In this document: piece by piece, positions 43,390 to 56,700 of the stretch
Layout: the number at the start of each line of letters is the position of its first letter
Position numbering within the stretch: the stretch's first letter is position 1
Assembly: GCA_029964075.1 (NCBI GenBank)
Contig: CM057142.1
Coordinates: forward strand, 6,711,770-6,775,769
Length of the DNA stretch: 64,000 bases
Direction of reading: 5' to 3'
Source of the DNA: Patiria pectinifera
Taxonomy: Eukaryota; Echinodermata; Asteroidea; Valvatida; Asterinidae
Notes under the pieces: model-generated
The model's database searches: none
What the model was told of the DNA's origin: nothing
Seen by the model: only the letters and a program-made list of their open reading frames with translations
Made by a program: the position numbers and the translations under genes

Positions 43390-43914
43390 CAACCTCGTCC
43401 CCAGTGCTTACTTTATTTCCAACCTCGTTTCCAATAGTAGGCCCTGGATAGGAAACTTTCTTCCTGTATCCTGACTCGGTGCTGCAATCGGCTAGTAATA
43501 CTAATGGATTTGTACCGTGTACTTGGTGTTTAAGTTATTTTCAACGTGCAGTAAGTGTTTTCACTATCATTGTTATTAAAAACGTCCACGCCTTCTCAAA
43601 AATACTCCTTTCCTTTCCAATTTGCTCGTATTAATATAAAATGTGATACTGCATAATTGGCGGGATAAGATTGTAACATTTTAACTTCGAAAACAATCGT
43701 GTTTTCACAACTCACGGCGCGAATCGGTTCTGTTTTTACCCCAGACACCGCATACAAAAACAAACATTAATGTAATGCACAGGCAAGCACCAGACTATTC
43801 CTCATTTTGCATACGTGTTCAAAAATCTTGAACATGCAAAAATGATCCAAATACCAGGGTGAGAGAGCTGGTAGTGGTGGGCGCGAACTGCTCGACACCC
43901 TGGGGACGAGGTTG
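43390..43914. mobile_element. MITE family B, intact copy
   Basis: 525 bases with ends CAACCTCGTCCCCAG and CTGGGGACGAGGTTG, the latter the exact reverse complement of the former. ACTTGACCG is duplicated at 43381-43389 and 43915-43923. This is the best reference copy of the family in the window. Confidence 0.88.
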
Positions 43915-44561
43915 ACTTGACCGGTGTTGCACAGTGGACTGTATAGATAAGCAAACTTGTATCCGCTAAAAGGTTCGTGTAAAGCGATGCAGTCAGTTGC
44001 CTTGTCACGCGTAGCTGCTCTATTTTCTCGTCCACACAACTGACAGCAACGCGAGGCCAGCGAACGATGGCCGTAAAAAGGGCTTCAGAAAATTCGCAAT
44101 TTTTATGCCAAACCACAACCGATCCACACAAACAAAGCTGTTTTAGGTAGTTAAAGACCTACTTCATACATCTGTCAAGGTATTTTCTACTAAAAAAAAA
44201 AGGATTTCGATGCATTTTGACGATATCATTTCACGGACAAATAGACTAAAAATTACGTGATGAAATGTCTGTTTTTATTCGACGACGACGAAAGTCTCCC
44301 GAATGTTTAGGTAATCAAAGGAAAGAATGATCCTTCATCTACAAAAAATCTCTTGAACGTGATGTCGTTAATATTGTAAGAATTCGATGTACACCTAATG
44401 TTTCCAATGACTTCCATTTTTCTAAACGCGAAAAGACCGTCGCCATTGTAAAAGCACAGAGCAACGAACCCAGACACGGTATGACCTTGTGACCCCATTA
44501 TGCCCACTGATTGGTCGAGCTCGCGATGGCCTGCTTAATATTCATAAGTCGTTCATTGCAC

Positions 44562-45120
44562 GTTCGCGCTTCGCTCGTACCCCCGCCCTGCAAACAGGAC
44601 GCTGGGATACTCTGATGAGCTTCACAGAATCTTGTGAAGGAAGTGGCCTATGACCCTATGTATAAAGCATCTGGCTGCAGCTGTTCAAGACCGCAGTTAG
44701 ACAACGTGCACAAATGCTATCCGAAAACTTCCCATAGAATTGCACACATTCCATACCGGATGTGATTTCTGTTTCATTGCGGACCATGTGGACAAAATTT
44801 TGAGCGTCGCATAATGCAATCCGACCGTTCGTGATTCGAAACGGAGCCTGAGCGAGTGACGGGATTTGAAAATTTACAACACAGATAAGTTTTACAGAAT
44901 TTCCTACATTATTACGCTTTTCAAAGAGAAAAAAACATATCTAAACTGGAATAAAAGAGTAATGAATCAGTCTTAACGGCCGTTTCAATTAACCTTACAG
45001 AGTCATGACCTTGATGACGCGCAGGTCACTGGTCACGCAAAATCCAACCAATCAGAGCGTGAATTCATCAGAGTATCCCAGCGTCCTGTTTGCAGAACGG
45101 GGGGTACGAGCGAACGTCGC
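44562..45120. mobile_element. Inverted-repeat element family D, copy 2
   Basis: TTCGCTCGTACCCCCGCCCT, then GCAAACAGGACGCTGGGATA; at the right TATCCCAGCGTCCTGTTTGC, a short G-run and GGTACGAGCGAA. The terminal repeats exceed 35 bases. The left half (CTGGCTGCAGCTGTTCAAGA, ATGCTATCCGAAAAC) matches 22990-23200 in reverse. Confidence 0.75.
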
Positions 45121-45204
45121 GAACCCCTTGGGCGGGACATTTCGCTGGTTGACTATATACACGCAGTGGCCGCGCTTCGCGGCAAATGAATTGCAATCAG
45201 GCAA

Positions 45205-45463
45205 GATGGCGTCGGTCGGTCACCCACAACTGTACTCTCTTTGCCGGTGAGGGGGTACTTGTGAACGGAGCGGATAGTATACATGATATGAGATTTTTCT
45301 GTAAACGTATAATTTTTCGAGCTGGATATATCGAGGATTGTGACTCGCCCTTTTTTGAGAAAGAAATGGACTTTCTCCACTGAACAATTGTTAATTTCAA
45401 CTGAGAGACTCGGCCATGTACTCTCGGACACTATGGAAGGAACTTGCATGCCAACTTCGGTGA
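45205..45463 (+). other. Possible first exon of an unidentified plus-strand gene
   Basis: GC-rich context. GCAAGATGGCGTCG at 45202 resembles a translation start, and two donor-like sites follow (TTTGCCG then GTGAGG at about 45248, and CAACTTCG then GTGAGT at about 45460). No downstream exon is recognised on this strand within the window, so this stays speculative. Confidence 0.15.
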
Positions 45464-46354
45464 GTTATAATATTGGTTGTTTCAAGTAACCGAAACAATT
45501 TAACGCGTGGTCGGACCGAGACTTTGAACTTTTGCACACAGTCACAATCATTGTGGCGAAACCTAATGGTTTACAAACTATTAAAAGTGCACAAAACATT
45601 ACTTTACTGGTATGTACACCATAAAAAATTGGCAACAATTTATATGGTTTACATATAATTGTCATAAACACAGGTCAAAAATGCGCTAATTAAACAATTC
45701 ATTGACAAACGGCATCCCATACTACTTTGGAGAGGAAGTCCAAATTTCAAGTGATACCGGTGTAGCATGAATTTAGGTTTTAAGAAATACGGACCCATTG
45801 GTGGTATTGCACATTCTCATGCGTAGATTATTAGGAGAGGGACCGGTCACGTGAGAGGGTTTAACCAATAAAAGGGAAAAAGAGTCCGATTTGCAGCATA
45901 CATCGTCAATGGTCATGATTATTCGGCTAGTTCGATGTTTATTCATAAGAAAATAGCACTGACGTCACACCATTGCTATTACTCAGTAATGCATGTACTT
46001 TCAAAGAACGGCTTTCGTCAAGCCGCCACAGTGCACAGTGGAATGAACTATGGATCGCAAGAATATTTTAGTTGGTTGGGATAAGTTAAATTGAAGGGAA
46101 AACACTGCGAGAACCTAAGTGTCCATCCACACAGCGTGATAAATATTCATGTTAGGGTTCGTGATATGATTGGGTAAAATACGATATATGCTTGGAAAAA
46201 AAACATACGCATACTGGCACTCTGTCGAGGTCGCATGCAAATGAGAGCATTTGCAATTTTATTCGTAACGTAAGTTGAGGCAGTGTGGTCAAAAGCCAAT
46301 AACAAGTAGGTTCTATTAGTAATTGCAACGACTTTTGTCACGTCAAATAAATTG

Positions 46355-47411
46355 TCAATGCTCAATTTGTCGCCGTATGATGAAAGCAACATTATTCCCA
46401 TTCAAGGTCACCTGCCCATCCAAGCCCCTCTCCAAGAAATTGTCACTCAAGAAGAACCGAAGCACGTCCTCTCGAAGCTCAGTCGGGGCGGTCTGGACGA
46501 AATCGACCGTTTGGGTCAGAAAATCAAGAAGTGCGTTTCCGTTCTCTGAGAGTTTTCTGGGAGAATCGAAACAGCATGAGATGTCACATGGTACCTCGAT
46601 CGTCTGGACCTCGATCGTCTGCTTCCTGCATGCTTCTTCTACATCGGAAGACGCGCGGATCAGTCTCTCTCAGCGCCAAATATCGTTTTGACGTGCTGCT
46701 GGAATCGCCCAGGCCCTGATTCACCTAAAATATTCAAAGGAACTGAACGATCAATATTAGTTCTGCATTTTATGTAGGTTCATCTGAATAAAGAGAGATT
46801 GCTGTGAAAGTTCGATAAAGAAAGGAAATAATTATGTTATACACATGCATTCGAAGCAATTTAATCGAAGCTAATACGAAAATCTAGGAAATGAGAATTT
46901 GTATCAGAAAATAATGTTGGTTTACAAAAGCGGTTTACAAAAGAGGGACACTGATTTTTTCCCCTTTACATCAAACCCACTGATCTTTTTATGTTCTGTG
47001 AATGGAATTTCACACATGACATATATATCACTATATACCAGTAAAACATTTTCTGTTCATCTTTCCCAGCCCAATGTATACAATACCAGAAATCAGTGTA
47101 ATTAGTAGGAGACCTCCATCGTGAAGTTTATCAAAGATATATCTCAGAGCCTTCTCGGTGTTTCCAAAGTGTTAGATGGAGTTGAAGCAGCAGATGAAGT
47201 GAAAACTTGTCTTCTTCCTTGGCGGTTGCTTGATACTCCTGAAATGTCTGCTGTCTCCAGTCAAAGTCTACACCTTGTAGCTCGATAGACTCCTTGCTGA
47301 CTAGGTCTTGGGACTGTTGCATAATGCCAGAGTCGGGTTCGAGTATTATCGCACGAAGATTGGGATGTGCTCTGTCCCGAAGGTGGGGCAGGATTCTACT
47401 ATCGATCTTGC
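46355..47411 (-). pseudogene. HNMT-like pseudogene (exons 2 and 3 only)
   Basis: A degraded duplicate of the HNMT-like gene at 38.3-43.0 kb. Remnant exon 2 is 47087-47411 (325 bases against 324) and remnant exon 3 is 46355-46724 (370 against 368); the intron between them is still present, so the copy arose by DNA duplication and not by retroposition. Exon 2 keeps the counterparts of FDWRQQTFQEYQ and EEDKF. It then has one extra T, and in the restored frame a TAA where the intact gene has TAC. Exon 3 has a further frameshift in a GAGAGAGA tract, but its last 70 codons still read as family sequence (LSENGNALLDFLTQ, TAPTELREDVLRFF, FIIRRQ). A direct duplication of CAGACGATCGAGGT is present near 46600. 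No exon 1 counterpart was seen between 47412 and the next gene. Confidence 0.85.
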
Positions 47412-48221
47412 CTGTTGGAAGTATAAAATAATCATCTATAAAAGTGTCGACAACCGAACAATAAAGATATTTCTGATGAAAACGCTAAAATTGAAAAAAA
47501 AATAGCTTATGGCAGAAAAAACTGCACAACGCTGTTATAGGCTGGGCGGAGCTGGCGCAAATACCATTGTGAATTCTCTCATCAGGTTTTTATAAGATCA
47601 GGATCCGTCTTTTCTAATAAATTACGCAAAAGATTTTATCATAAATTGTGCACTGAAGCGTTTAAGCCACCTGGTCGATGGAAGGAACTATTCCACTTTG
47701 AATATCAGACAGTGGCTTAGCCGGCGGGTGGGAAAGGGGCGGGGGGGGGCGGGGGGCATGTGCCCCCCATTCCTAGTGCCCCCAAGTTCCCCCCCTCAAA
47801 AAATCTGAAATTTGCCGCTTTCCAAGGAAGTGGCTTTAAAAAGTATTTTTTGAGTTAGTAAAGAGAAGAGGAATCTAGAAGAATATATATTTTGACTTAC
47901 CTTAACCATAATATACGACTTCATGAAATGTGAATAATTTGACAAGAAAAAAGAAACCGCCCTCTATAGCATCAAAATAAGTCGAGCCCCCCCCCCCCCC
48001 CCCACTTCGCATTTGCAGCACTTGCGATGGCCTGGAAAGTTGGGGGAAATGCTGCTGTTGGGTCCATCCTTGGTGCCCCCTCATAATTTGCTGGTGTTCC
48101 CACCCCACCCCACCCCAACGGAAAAAAATCCTGGCTTTTTACGCCACTGATGTCAGGATCTGAGTGGGTGATATGCTGTCGTTTTGATCGTGTCTCGAAC
48201 CCCCCCCCCTCTCGACACGTT
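47412..48221. other. Intergenic stretch with degraded transposon ends
   Basis: CAGTGGCTTAGCCGG near 47709 and TACGCCACTGATGTCAG near 48141 are decayed inverted ends of the same type as the element at 33388. The stretch between holds poly-G and poly-C runs and no gene. A missing exon 1 of the pseudogene was looked for here and not found. Confidence 0.4.
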
Positions 48222-48440
48222 ACCATGGGCGCCGCCAGGATTTTTTCCGGGGGGGGGAGGCAAAGCAAATTTCCCCAAAAAATTCCCTAACTTTTTTATT
48301 ATATTCTCAATTCATCATTTTTCCGAGCGTGAGCAGGGGAGCATGTGCCCTACCCCCATCAAATTAAGAGCAATATGGCTTCGCACCGCTTTTTCCTCTC
48401 CCCCCCCCCTCTTTTTATTTTTACGTTTTCCGGGGGGGGG
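48222..48440 (+). repeat. Dispersed repeat F, copy 2
   Basis: CATGGGCGCCGCCAGGATTTTTTCC, G-run, ATTCTCAATTCATCA, CAATATGGCTTCGCACCGC, pyrimidine run and a terminal G-run, in the same order as 32085-32340. Confidence 0.65.
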
Positions 48441-50769
48441 GATTTTTCTTCAGTTTTCTCATCAGGACCATGGTCCCTTGCTTACAGCCGAAAACGATGA
48501 TCGGCAACGGGGATCTCTTAGCTCTGACATCACACGAGGATGACGAAGCTATACATATTCCTAACATTGACTTGTTTTAATACATTGGATACTTTTGTGA
48601 TGTGTGTGTGTTCATTCAATTTATATTATACAGCCACACTTGTCATGGTCGTTGGGACACAAAAGAAAGTGTGGTGAGGTTTTCTGCCCGAATTGAAGTA
48701 TAGCTACCGAATCAATAATTAAACCTATCTACAAAAGTGACGCCATATACATCAGGAATGACAGTGTACACATACATAACTAACAGTTTATTTTATCGCA
48801 AACAGCCACTGTATTTGATTGGACAATAGCACAGATGTATATCTGCATAATGAGTTTAATCCACTAGAATCAGGAGTAAATACCTGAAGAAATACACATG
48901 TACAATGTTACTTTTGTCAGGTTTACGACTATATTCACGATAAGAGTCAGTTTAACCACTATATTCACGAATTGGTTACCTTGTTCATCTGCTAGACTAA
49001 TGTATGTTATTTTGACATAAAAGTCTTTTATCCAATCAAAAAGTGCAATAATTCACAGACTGAAAATGAGGTCTTAAAATACAACCAAAAATAACTTGTC
49101 TTCTGATACACACCAATGCAAAGTGCTTTTATTGCATACAGTAATTTTCTATTTTGATGCCACATTGGAATTTAACTTTCACATCTGTCATCACTTAACA
49201 GAAAAATGGACATTTAATGAGAGAAAACAAAGAAAGAAAGACGATTTGTAATGTAATGTTCCTGTGACTTATTAAAGATATCTTTAGCAGGATTCGAGCC
49301 CGAAACCAATGACATGAAAGGTTTGGAATGTACCACCAACTTGATAGCAATAACATACAACAAATAACATCAACCGAAACATAACAAGAATCCTCCCCCC
49401 CCAAAAGAAAAACCCCCCCCCCCCCCCAAAAAAAATCCCCAACAAAAACAACCCCAGCCTTTGAACCAATGACATCAAAAACAGTATTTAGGAAATAATA
49501 AAATATTGTATGCTGATTGTCTGATCTTTGCACCATGCTGTAAAAATTGAGCTATGTATATACAATAATCAGTGAAAACAATTTATAACATTCATTTTTC
49601 AGTGCTTTTGTGGGTAAATGTTTACAGTATATGAAGAATGTACAAAAAGGACATTGTCTTGACCACTTGACTAATAAGCCATCAATAAATGTAAATTTTA
49701 TTTCTTACAAGTTATTGTGTGATGTCACCCATTGCTCTACAAGAATGACAGAACTGATTGTCAAAAATACAAACACTTCAGTATCAAAAGAAAGTTTGGG
49801 GCCAATTTTCAGCAGAGTTACCATACCACATTTTGCGTACACTGTACAACACAGGTGGCCTCCAAAATGGTAACGCACAAACAAAGGGATAATATGAACA
49901 GCTGATGAACTTTTGATCATAAACTAGGGGCATTAAGCTTTCCATTGATATCTTGGATGCATTCCTCGTCGTCATACATCAATAAGCTCGTTTTTTTTCT
50001 TGAAAAAAGGTATGTGAAAACCATAATACATGTACTCATATTAATATTGGCCTTTTCAAACTATCGGCTACCCATGTTGAATTCAAACAACTCAGGTCCA
50101 CTGTAAGCAGGCCTGGCCCAGATGGAACACCTTTCACATTTTCAACTGTTCACAGACGGGTTGGCCGCGTACATTTTCCATTTTCTACCTGCGTAGAGCC
50201 TCTCAATCCCTGCCCTATCAGGGCTCAACATTTCCCGTCTAGAGCACTAGATGGAAGCAGTGTAGATTTCATGATAGAGTAAAAAGTAAAAGGGGTTTCC
50301 AAAACCTCAGGGTTCAAGCTAGCTGGGTCCAACACAGAGATTTTGGATAGTTTAAAGGCATACAAGATCATTTGCTTATCACTCATTTTGTTCGTTTCCA
50401 ATAATCACACCATTCAAAACCCGAAGAAGAATGTTCAAAACCTCACCTGTTGAATTTTCAGCTAAGTGGATATTACACTTTTCGAGTATTCTTAATTTCC
50501 AAAATTTGAGCTCTCTTTAATTATTTAACACTCTTAATTATTTAACACTCTACTTCCAAAAATCAGTCAAGGGACTGATCGTTGGAAATGACCTGCATTT
50601 CTTGATTTCATATGAATGACAAGAAGCCAGACGGAATAATTTCACAGGGTGTTTAGTTCCAGTACAATCTTTTAAAGCTTTTTGTTAATAACTCGGAAGG
50701 TTAATTGTGGGATAAATGCAAGTGATCCTATATGCCTTTAAAAAGGCCTACTGCTTGACTCGGCACTTA
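48441..50769. other. Intergenic stretch downstream of RNase T2
   Basis: No gene recognised. Poly-C/poly-A tract at about 49396-49440. The last few hundred bases are presumably RNase T2 3' UTR. TATTTAACACTCT is directly duplicated near 50520. Confidence 0.35.
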
Positions 50770-53700
50770 CTACACCACTGTATTCCCTGTTGTGAGTGGA
50801 GGCAATGCAATGGGAGTCTTGGATGAGCAAGGGCTGCTGTATGCCTCTGTCAAGTGCATACATTCCGATTCGGGGCAATCAAATGGTTGCAGGGATTTAT
50901 CCAAGCACATTCGGATCTCCTGCAGGTATTGCTTGAAGTCAGAGTCACTCTGTTCATGCAGAATGAAAGGAAAAGAATAACATTATGTTAACAGGTTGTA
51001 CGAATATTGGGAAAACCCCTCAACAAACATAAACTATGTAATGCCCACTGTTCATAGGCACATAAACTCATGAGTGATCTTAAGAAAACAAATAACTTTT
51101 TTCTCCAATACATAACTACAAATTAAACAGATTATTCTCTTAACTCAAGTCAGAATCTGACCACTTTATGAAAGATGAAAATACTGCAGACTGCTATTAC
51201 TGATTAAATTTATTTTGCTCTTATAAATATTGTAACCGTTGCACAAATCATTTCAATTTCCAGCTTCTTTAAAACAAAAGAATTATAGCAAGGTTACGTT
51301 GGTTAATTGAGAAAAACAAACAAGTTCTTGATTTGTTTATGGATTTTTGTTTTGTATGTCCTTGATTGTTTTTATTGACAATGTGATGGAAACTGAAGAT
51401 TGGAAATGGTTATACCATCACCAACAATTACCACTGGATCACATGACTCACTTATTAAATAACAAACAGTGCCCTACTTAATCAGTCCCACTTGGCATTG
51501 CTTGGATGCTTACATTCTCTTGGAAACAAATAAGATTTGGCTTGCCCCCGGTAGCATTCTTGACAGACTCCAGGATTTTATCCCGAGTGTATTTGACAGT
51601 CGATGATGGAATGATGCCACTGCTGCTCAGGATCCTGGACATGATGAAAGGCAAACAATGAGAATACACTTGTGATGATATAAATTAAAGTAGAGAATCA
51701 GGAATCACATAGACCATGTCGCGTCCATCTTGATTTTTCCCCATTCAAATCAACGTAACCAAAGCGAGGCTGGAAGGAAAAATAGTCTGATTCCTTTTTG
51801 CACAAAAACATTATCATTCAGTACTGTTATTGGATACAGGGAACATGACTGAAATGGTGGCAGCATGATAAAGGTCTATTAGTTTAGCACCTGTGAGGGT
51901 TGGATAATGACTGGCGGTTGTCTTCGCATCTGACTTCCTCCACCCCTCCCCCACCCAATCTATTTCATCCAAGATTGTTAATCCAGAATGTTTATTGATG
52001 GTCATGATGTCCTTTGACATAATTACCCTAACAGCCTAGGGCCTTTGGCTAGGATACATCCTCAATCCTGCAAAATCTTCCAATTGCTACCATGTACTAA
52101 TTTGATATAGCCTCAATCCCCCAAAATCCTCTGCCATGTTGTTTTTCCAATTTCTTCACCGGAAGGGTGACCACTGCCTCTATCATTCAAAATCATCCGA
52201 CAATTACTGTTGCACACTGAGTGCGTTCGATTACTTCCCCCAGCTTACTCGCGCCTGGCTCCTCCCGTGATGACACACATGCGCAGTGGAGCAAAATAAA
52301 CGAACTGTTTCGGGTAAAGTTCGTGCAAAAAAGTTGAACTTTGACATGACACAGGCTGCATCAGAATCAACCCTCTAAAGCTAGGTCTAGGTCCACTCCC
52401 ATTGACAATAGACGTAGCAGCTCTGGAAGCACGTTTATGACACGGCCTGAGGCGCCCGCCGGCGAATTTTCTTGTCCCAAGCTACATCCGCATACATTGT
52501 TGTTTAGCGCCCTCTACGATACTTTTATGATACGTACGCAGGTATATAATTATCCCCCACGTGCGATAGCTCAGTCGATACAGATTCGTGATTTTGCACC
52601 GCGAGGTTGCGGGTTCGAATCACGATTTTGTACCCGAATTTTTATCTTTTCTAACCTGAGGCTTCGGAGGATTTTTTTTTTAAAAGGGAAATAAAGTCCG
52701 ACTTTCATAACGTTCGAATTCAATTTTTCTTCCTAAGTTTATATTTTCTTCTCATGTTTTTAGAAACGCCATAGCGTACACCCATATGTGGATGTCGTTT
52801 GGGAGAAAAAAATCGCCGCCCGCCGGACGTCACGTTGGCAGCCATGTTTATTGCATGGCCTTATGGGATACTTACCCAACTAACCGGCTCGGCGAGCGCG
52901 AGAAGGCATGTGAGAGGTAAATCGAACGCTGTTGCGCTTGCACGAGCAAGCGCGGGGGAAGTAATCGAACGCACTCACTATAACACCGAGGCAGTGCGGG
53001 TGATATCCATGAGTAATGTGGATGGTATTCAGTATAACGTCGGCCTCAATTATGCATGGCTGAACATGAACAATGCAGGGTGCAGTCAAAGACCTTGCTC
53101 AATGTATCCTCCAAATCAACTGACCCTTTGCCATTCGGCCTCAATCCCCAAAACTGCCTGGTTGATTTTGGAGGATTCGGCCCCTATAACTACAGCTCCA
53201 CTCTAACTGTCTTCCAAAAATTCGATACCACCACACCATAACCCCATGATTCCATAATGGTGACAGAACTCTTATTATGTACTATGTAAAACAAGTGAGT
53301 GGTGTCAAAGTAAGTGACTTACTTGTCAATGTTATGTTGTTGCTTCAGTTGGAGCGTTTTGTCAAAATAGTTGTGCTCACCGTACAGAACAGGAAGACTA
53401 GCTGCACAGGTGCCATGGTTATCCCATTCATGTAACCTGGAGGAATAGTGAAATGAGTACGAAATGGCCATCAAAATTGTTACATGTGACTGCAAGTTCT
53501 TGGATAATTTTACAGAATCACAACTTGCACACACAAGAACTTATAGCCACGAGTCTTTTAGATATATAAAATAACTATAAAAAAATATATATAACATATA
53601 TCTGAATTTAAACTGAAAATTACACAGTATGAGAAATGAAATCTCTGTTACTAAAAATAAACCATCTGACTAAATAATTGGAAATTATACAAACTTGAGT

Positions 53701-56700
53701 TATATGAGTTCTTAACATTCACGAGGAAGACGAACAAAATCTGAAACATTTTTAGTAATATGATCTTATTTTGACAAAATAATTTAGTGTGAAGAAACGC
53801 TTTTCACTTTGATTCACGAAAAGGAGATACAAAAAAGAAATGATATGCAGGCAAGTACCGTATCTTCCTTTAGGTATAGCATTTCAGGGAAACAAAACAG
53901 AAAGTAAATGCACAAGGACATTTCCTGGTTGAGAGCTAATAAGTATAAGGTACTGAGTGCAAACAAGCATTGCTCTAGATCTCCCCTGCATACAGGAATC
54001 TGTATAGCCTACACTGAATCAACAAGCTAGATTGTTATCAGTTTTAAGAGAATGTGTCATGTACGTTTTGGTTTCTTTTTGAATTCTAATGGTATGAATT
54101 CAAGCTTTAACTACACTTCAAGGAAGCATGATGAAAAAACTGAACGACCCTTTTGATCTTTGTCTTGGTGTTCCACCTTGATAGATGTCCACAGACAGTT
54201 GGATTTTGAGTAACGGAAAAACCCTAAGGAAAAATACCTCAACTCTGAGAGTTTCTAAATTACTCTTCTATTGTATTCAAATGTTATAGTCCAAGTTGCA
54301 TCTTTAGAATCTATAGTTATCATTTCAAAAGATAACATAAATGTTTTCTTAAACCACAAAGTCTTTGATTCTGTGAAACTGTCACTCATATTGAACAAAA
54401 AACAAATTGCAGTGAGTCAGCAACTATATTTGTACACATTATCTACATGCACAATATAAAAGTTCTGGTGAAATGAGACGCACATGTAGGACGGTACTAA
54501 TGAGCTGTGTGCAATTGAAACTCATTCCATTGTTAGGGGCAATGCTACTTTTAATTGAGCAATGTTGATTGAAGGCAGCAATGTCACATCAATACAAGCC
54601 TTGTTTACTGCAATGTCAGGTAAAGCAAACACTTTGTGCTGTAAATAAACTGTCATAAACAGGAACAATGTTGCAATTAATGGCATACAGAATTCAGGGA
54701 TTTTAGTTTATCTTTGATGATGGGGATTGAATTCTGCTGATGTTTGAGGCAATAACTAAGAATTAAGGACAATTAAGGGAAATCTACACTACGGGCATAT
54801 GGAGGGTTGTCTAAGAACGGACACCAGGAGTGGTTTGCAATCCACTCCAATGATGTTCAGGTTAAGAATGAGGAATGGAAGTGTGACACGAGGTCACTGG
54901 GGTGAGTTGAAAACTGGTGTATTTTCACCACAAATGTGGTTCAGGTTTTCTCAGAACTGGAAGGAAAATGAGGAAATGATTGTGACCTCACCAAAAACTC
55001 CAATATTCTTTTGATGTCAGTAGCCCAGGCCAAGTTTTGTTCAGTACAGGAACCAGATCCTGAAAAACAGAGGAAACTCTCTCAATTCAACGTCAAAAAA
55101 ATCAGCACAGACTGAAAATTCCTGCACTTGTCTTAAAATGAAATACGCCTACATTTGCACCAAAAATAAAGGTAAAGTAAGAAATCAATACACATAAGGA
55201 AAAACCGAATAACATTAAAAAAAAAAAAACACAAAAAAAACCCGATGTCATTCTGATTAGGCAAAGACGTATTGATGAATTACTTACTTTAATTTGACTT
55301 AATTTGAATTGCCAAGTATTGTTGCAACTCGTTGGTCCTTTGGTGCCACTCTTCTTGGGCCTGTAATTTAACAAACATGGAACATTCTGAATATCATATT
55401 ACGTGATTCTAGGATTATTCAAGGAATATTTGTGTGACTCCAATGAAACAAATACTGTAAGTGAAGTTCACCAAGTTAATAATAATTTCCCCAAAACGAT
55501 GACCGCAACGACCACAACGACAACAACGACAACAACAAGAGTAGCACGTATACCAAACTAATACACCAAAAAATAAAAACCTGAATATAATTCTAATAAT
55601 AATATCAAAGAAAACATCGAGGGACTTTCCAATTTTTCTCTTTAGTCTAGGACTTCCTTTTTTATCTTCTTATCTTGAAAGGTATAATTTTGGTTTTCTT
55701 TTTACCATGTGCCATGGATGGTCCAAGTTGATATGCTTGGCGGAATGACGCATTTTTCCTCAGCTTTATTATCATGTCCGTGTGATGCCTAGAAGTGAAA
55801 ATATGTGTCCTTTGTTAAGCTTAAAATTGGACAATTAAATACAATTTTTAAAAAAAATGAAGATCTGTTTATCTTTTGGTGAAAACATTCATAGTCAATT
55901 TCATACTTCACTTGAAAAACATATTGAGACAAACATTGTTAAATGTGTTAATTTGCAGGCCAAATATTTCCACCAAATGACACAACATGTTACTAAGTTC
56001 GTTTTGCAAAAGGCAAATCACTGTTAAGTTTAACAGTGAATAGTCTAATTTTCGACCGTTACACATAATAAAATTTAACAGCTTAAAGAGTACACATGTT
56101 AATGCAACATCTACAAAATAACCAATGAAAAGTCCTCATTTATATTATATTTTCAATGTTTTTCATTGTACTGAAATACTTAAAATTATAAACCCTGAAC
56201 ACTTGTTTCCATATCACAAATGTTCTTACATTCTCTTGCCAAATTTGTCAAAAGAACAAACTATGGAATTTTAGAAACAAATGAACCCTCCCCCACAATT
56301 AGAGCAAGTATTAGCCACTTAAGCTCATAATCTTAACTTTTTTCTTACTGGTGCCCTGAGCAGCAGAAATAACTGTTGAGATTGCTTCTATTTGAAAATC
56401 TTTATCTTAAGGAATTATTGTCTGGTTCAAACCGCTCACATTGTAGAACTTGCAAAACGACTCTGGCCACTCGTTCACAAAGAGGAGATAGTCCCAGGAA
56501 TTTGTATGCTCGTTTTCTACACAGTTTTCACTGAGAAATAAATTGAAAAAGAAATGGAAGAATCCACACAATGCTATGCATCATCCAGTGCAGTGAAGGC
56601 TAAAAGTAAACTAAATGAAATACATTGCATAAATACTTTCAGACAAAAATATTGAAGATTTGTAAGATAATTGTTTTGACTAATCCTGTAAACTTTATAT

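Noticed and set aside
25900-49000. A CRISPR array, prophage or bacterial defence island
   Set aside because: The window is animal DNA with spliced genes. The repeats found are inverted-repeat transposons and SINEs, and none has regular direct-repeat/spacer structure.
52560-52630. Functional tRNA gene
   Set aside because: The acceptor stem does not pair and it lies inside a transposon in an intron.
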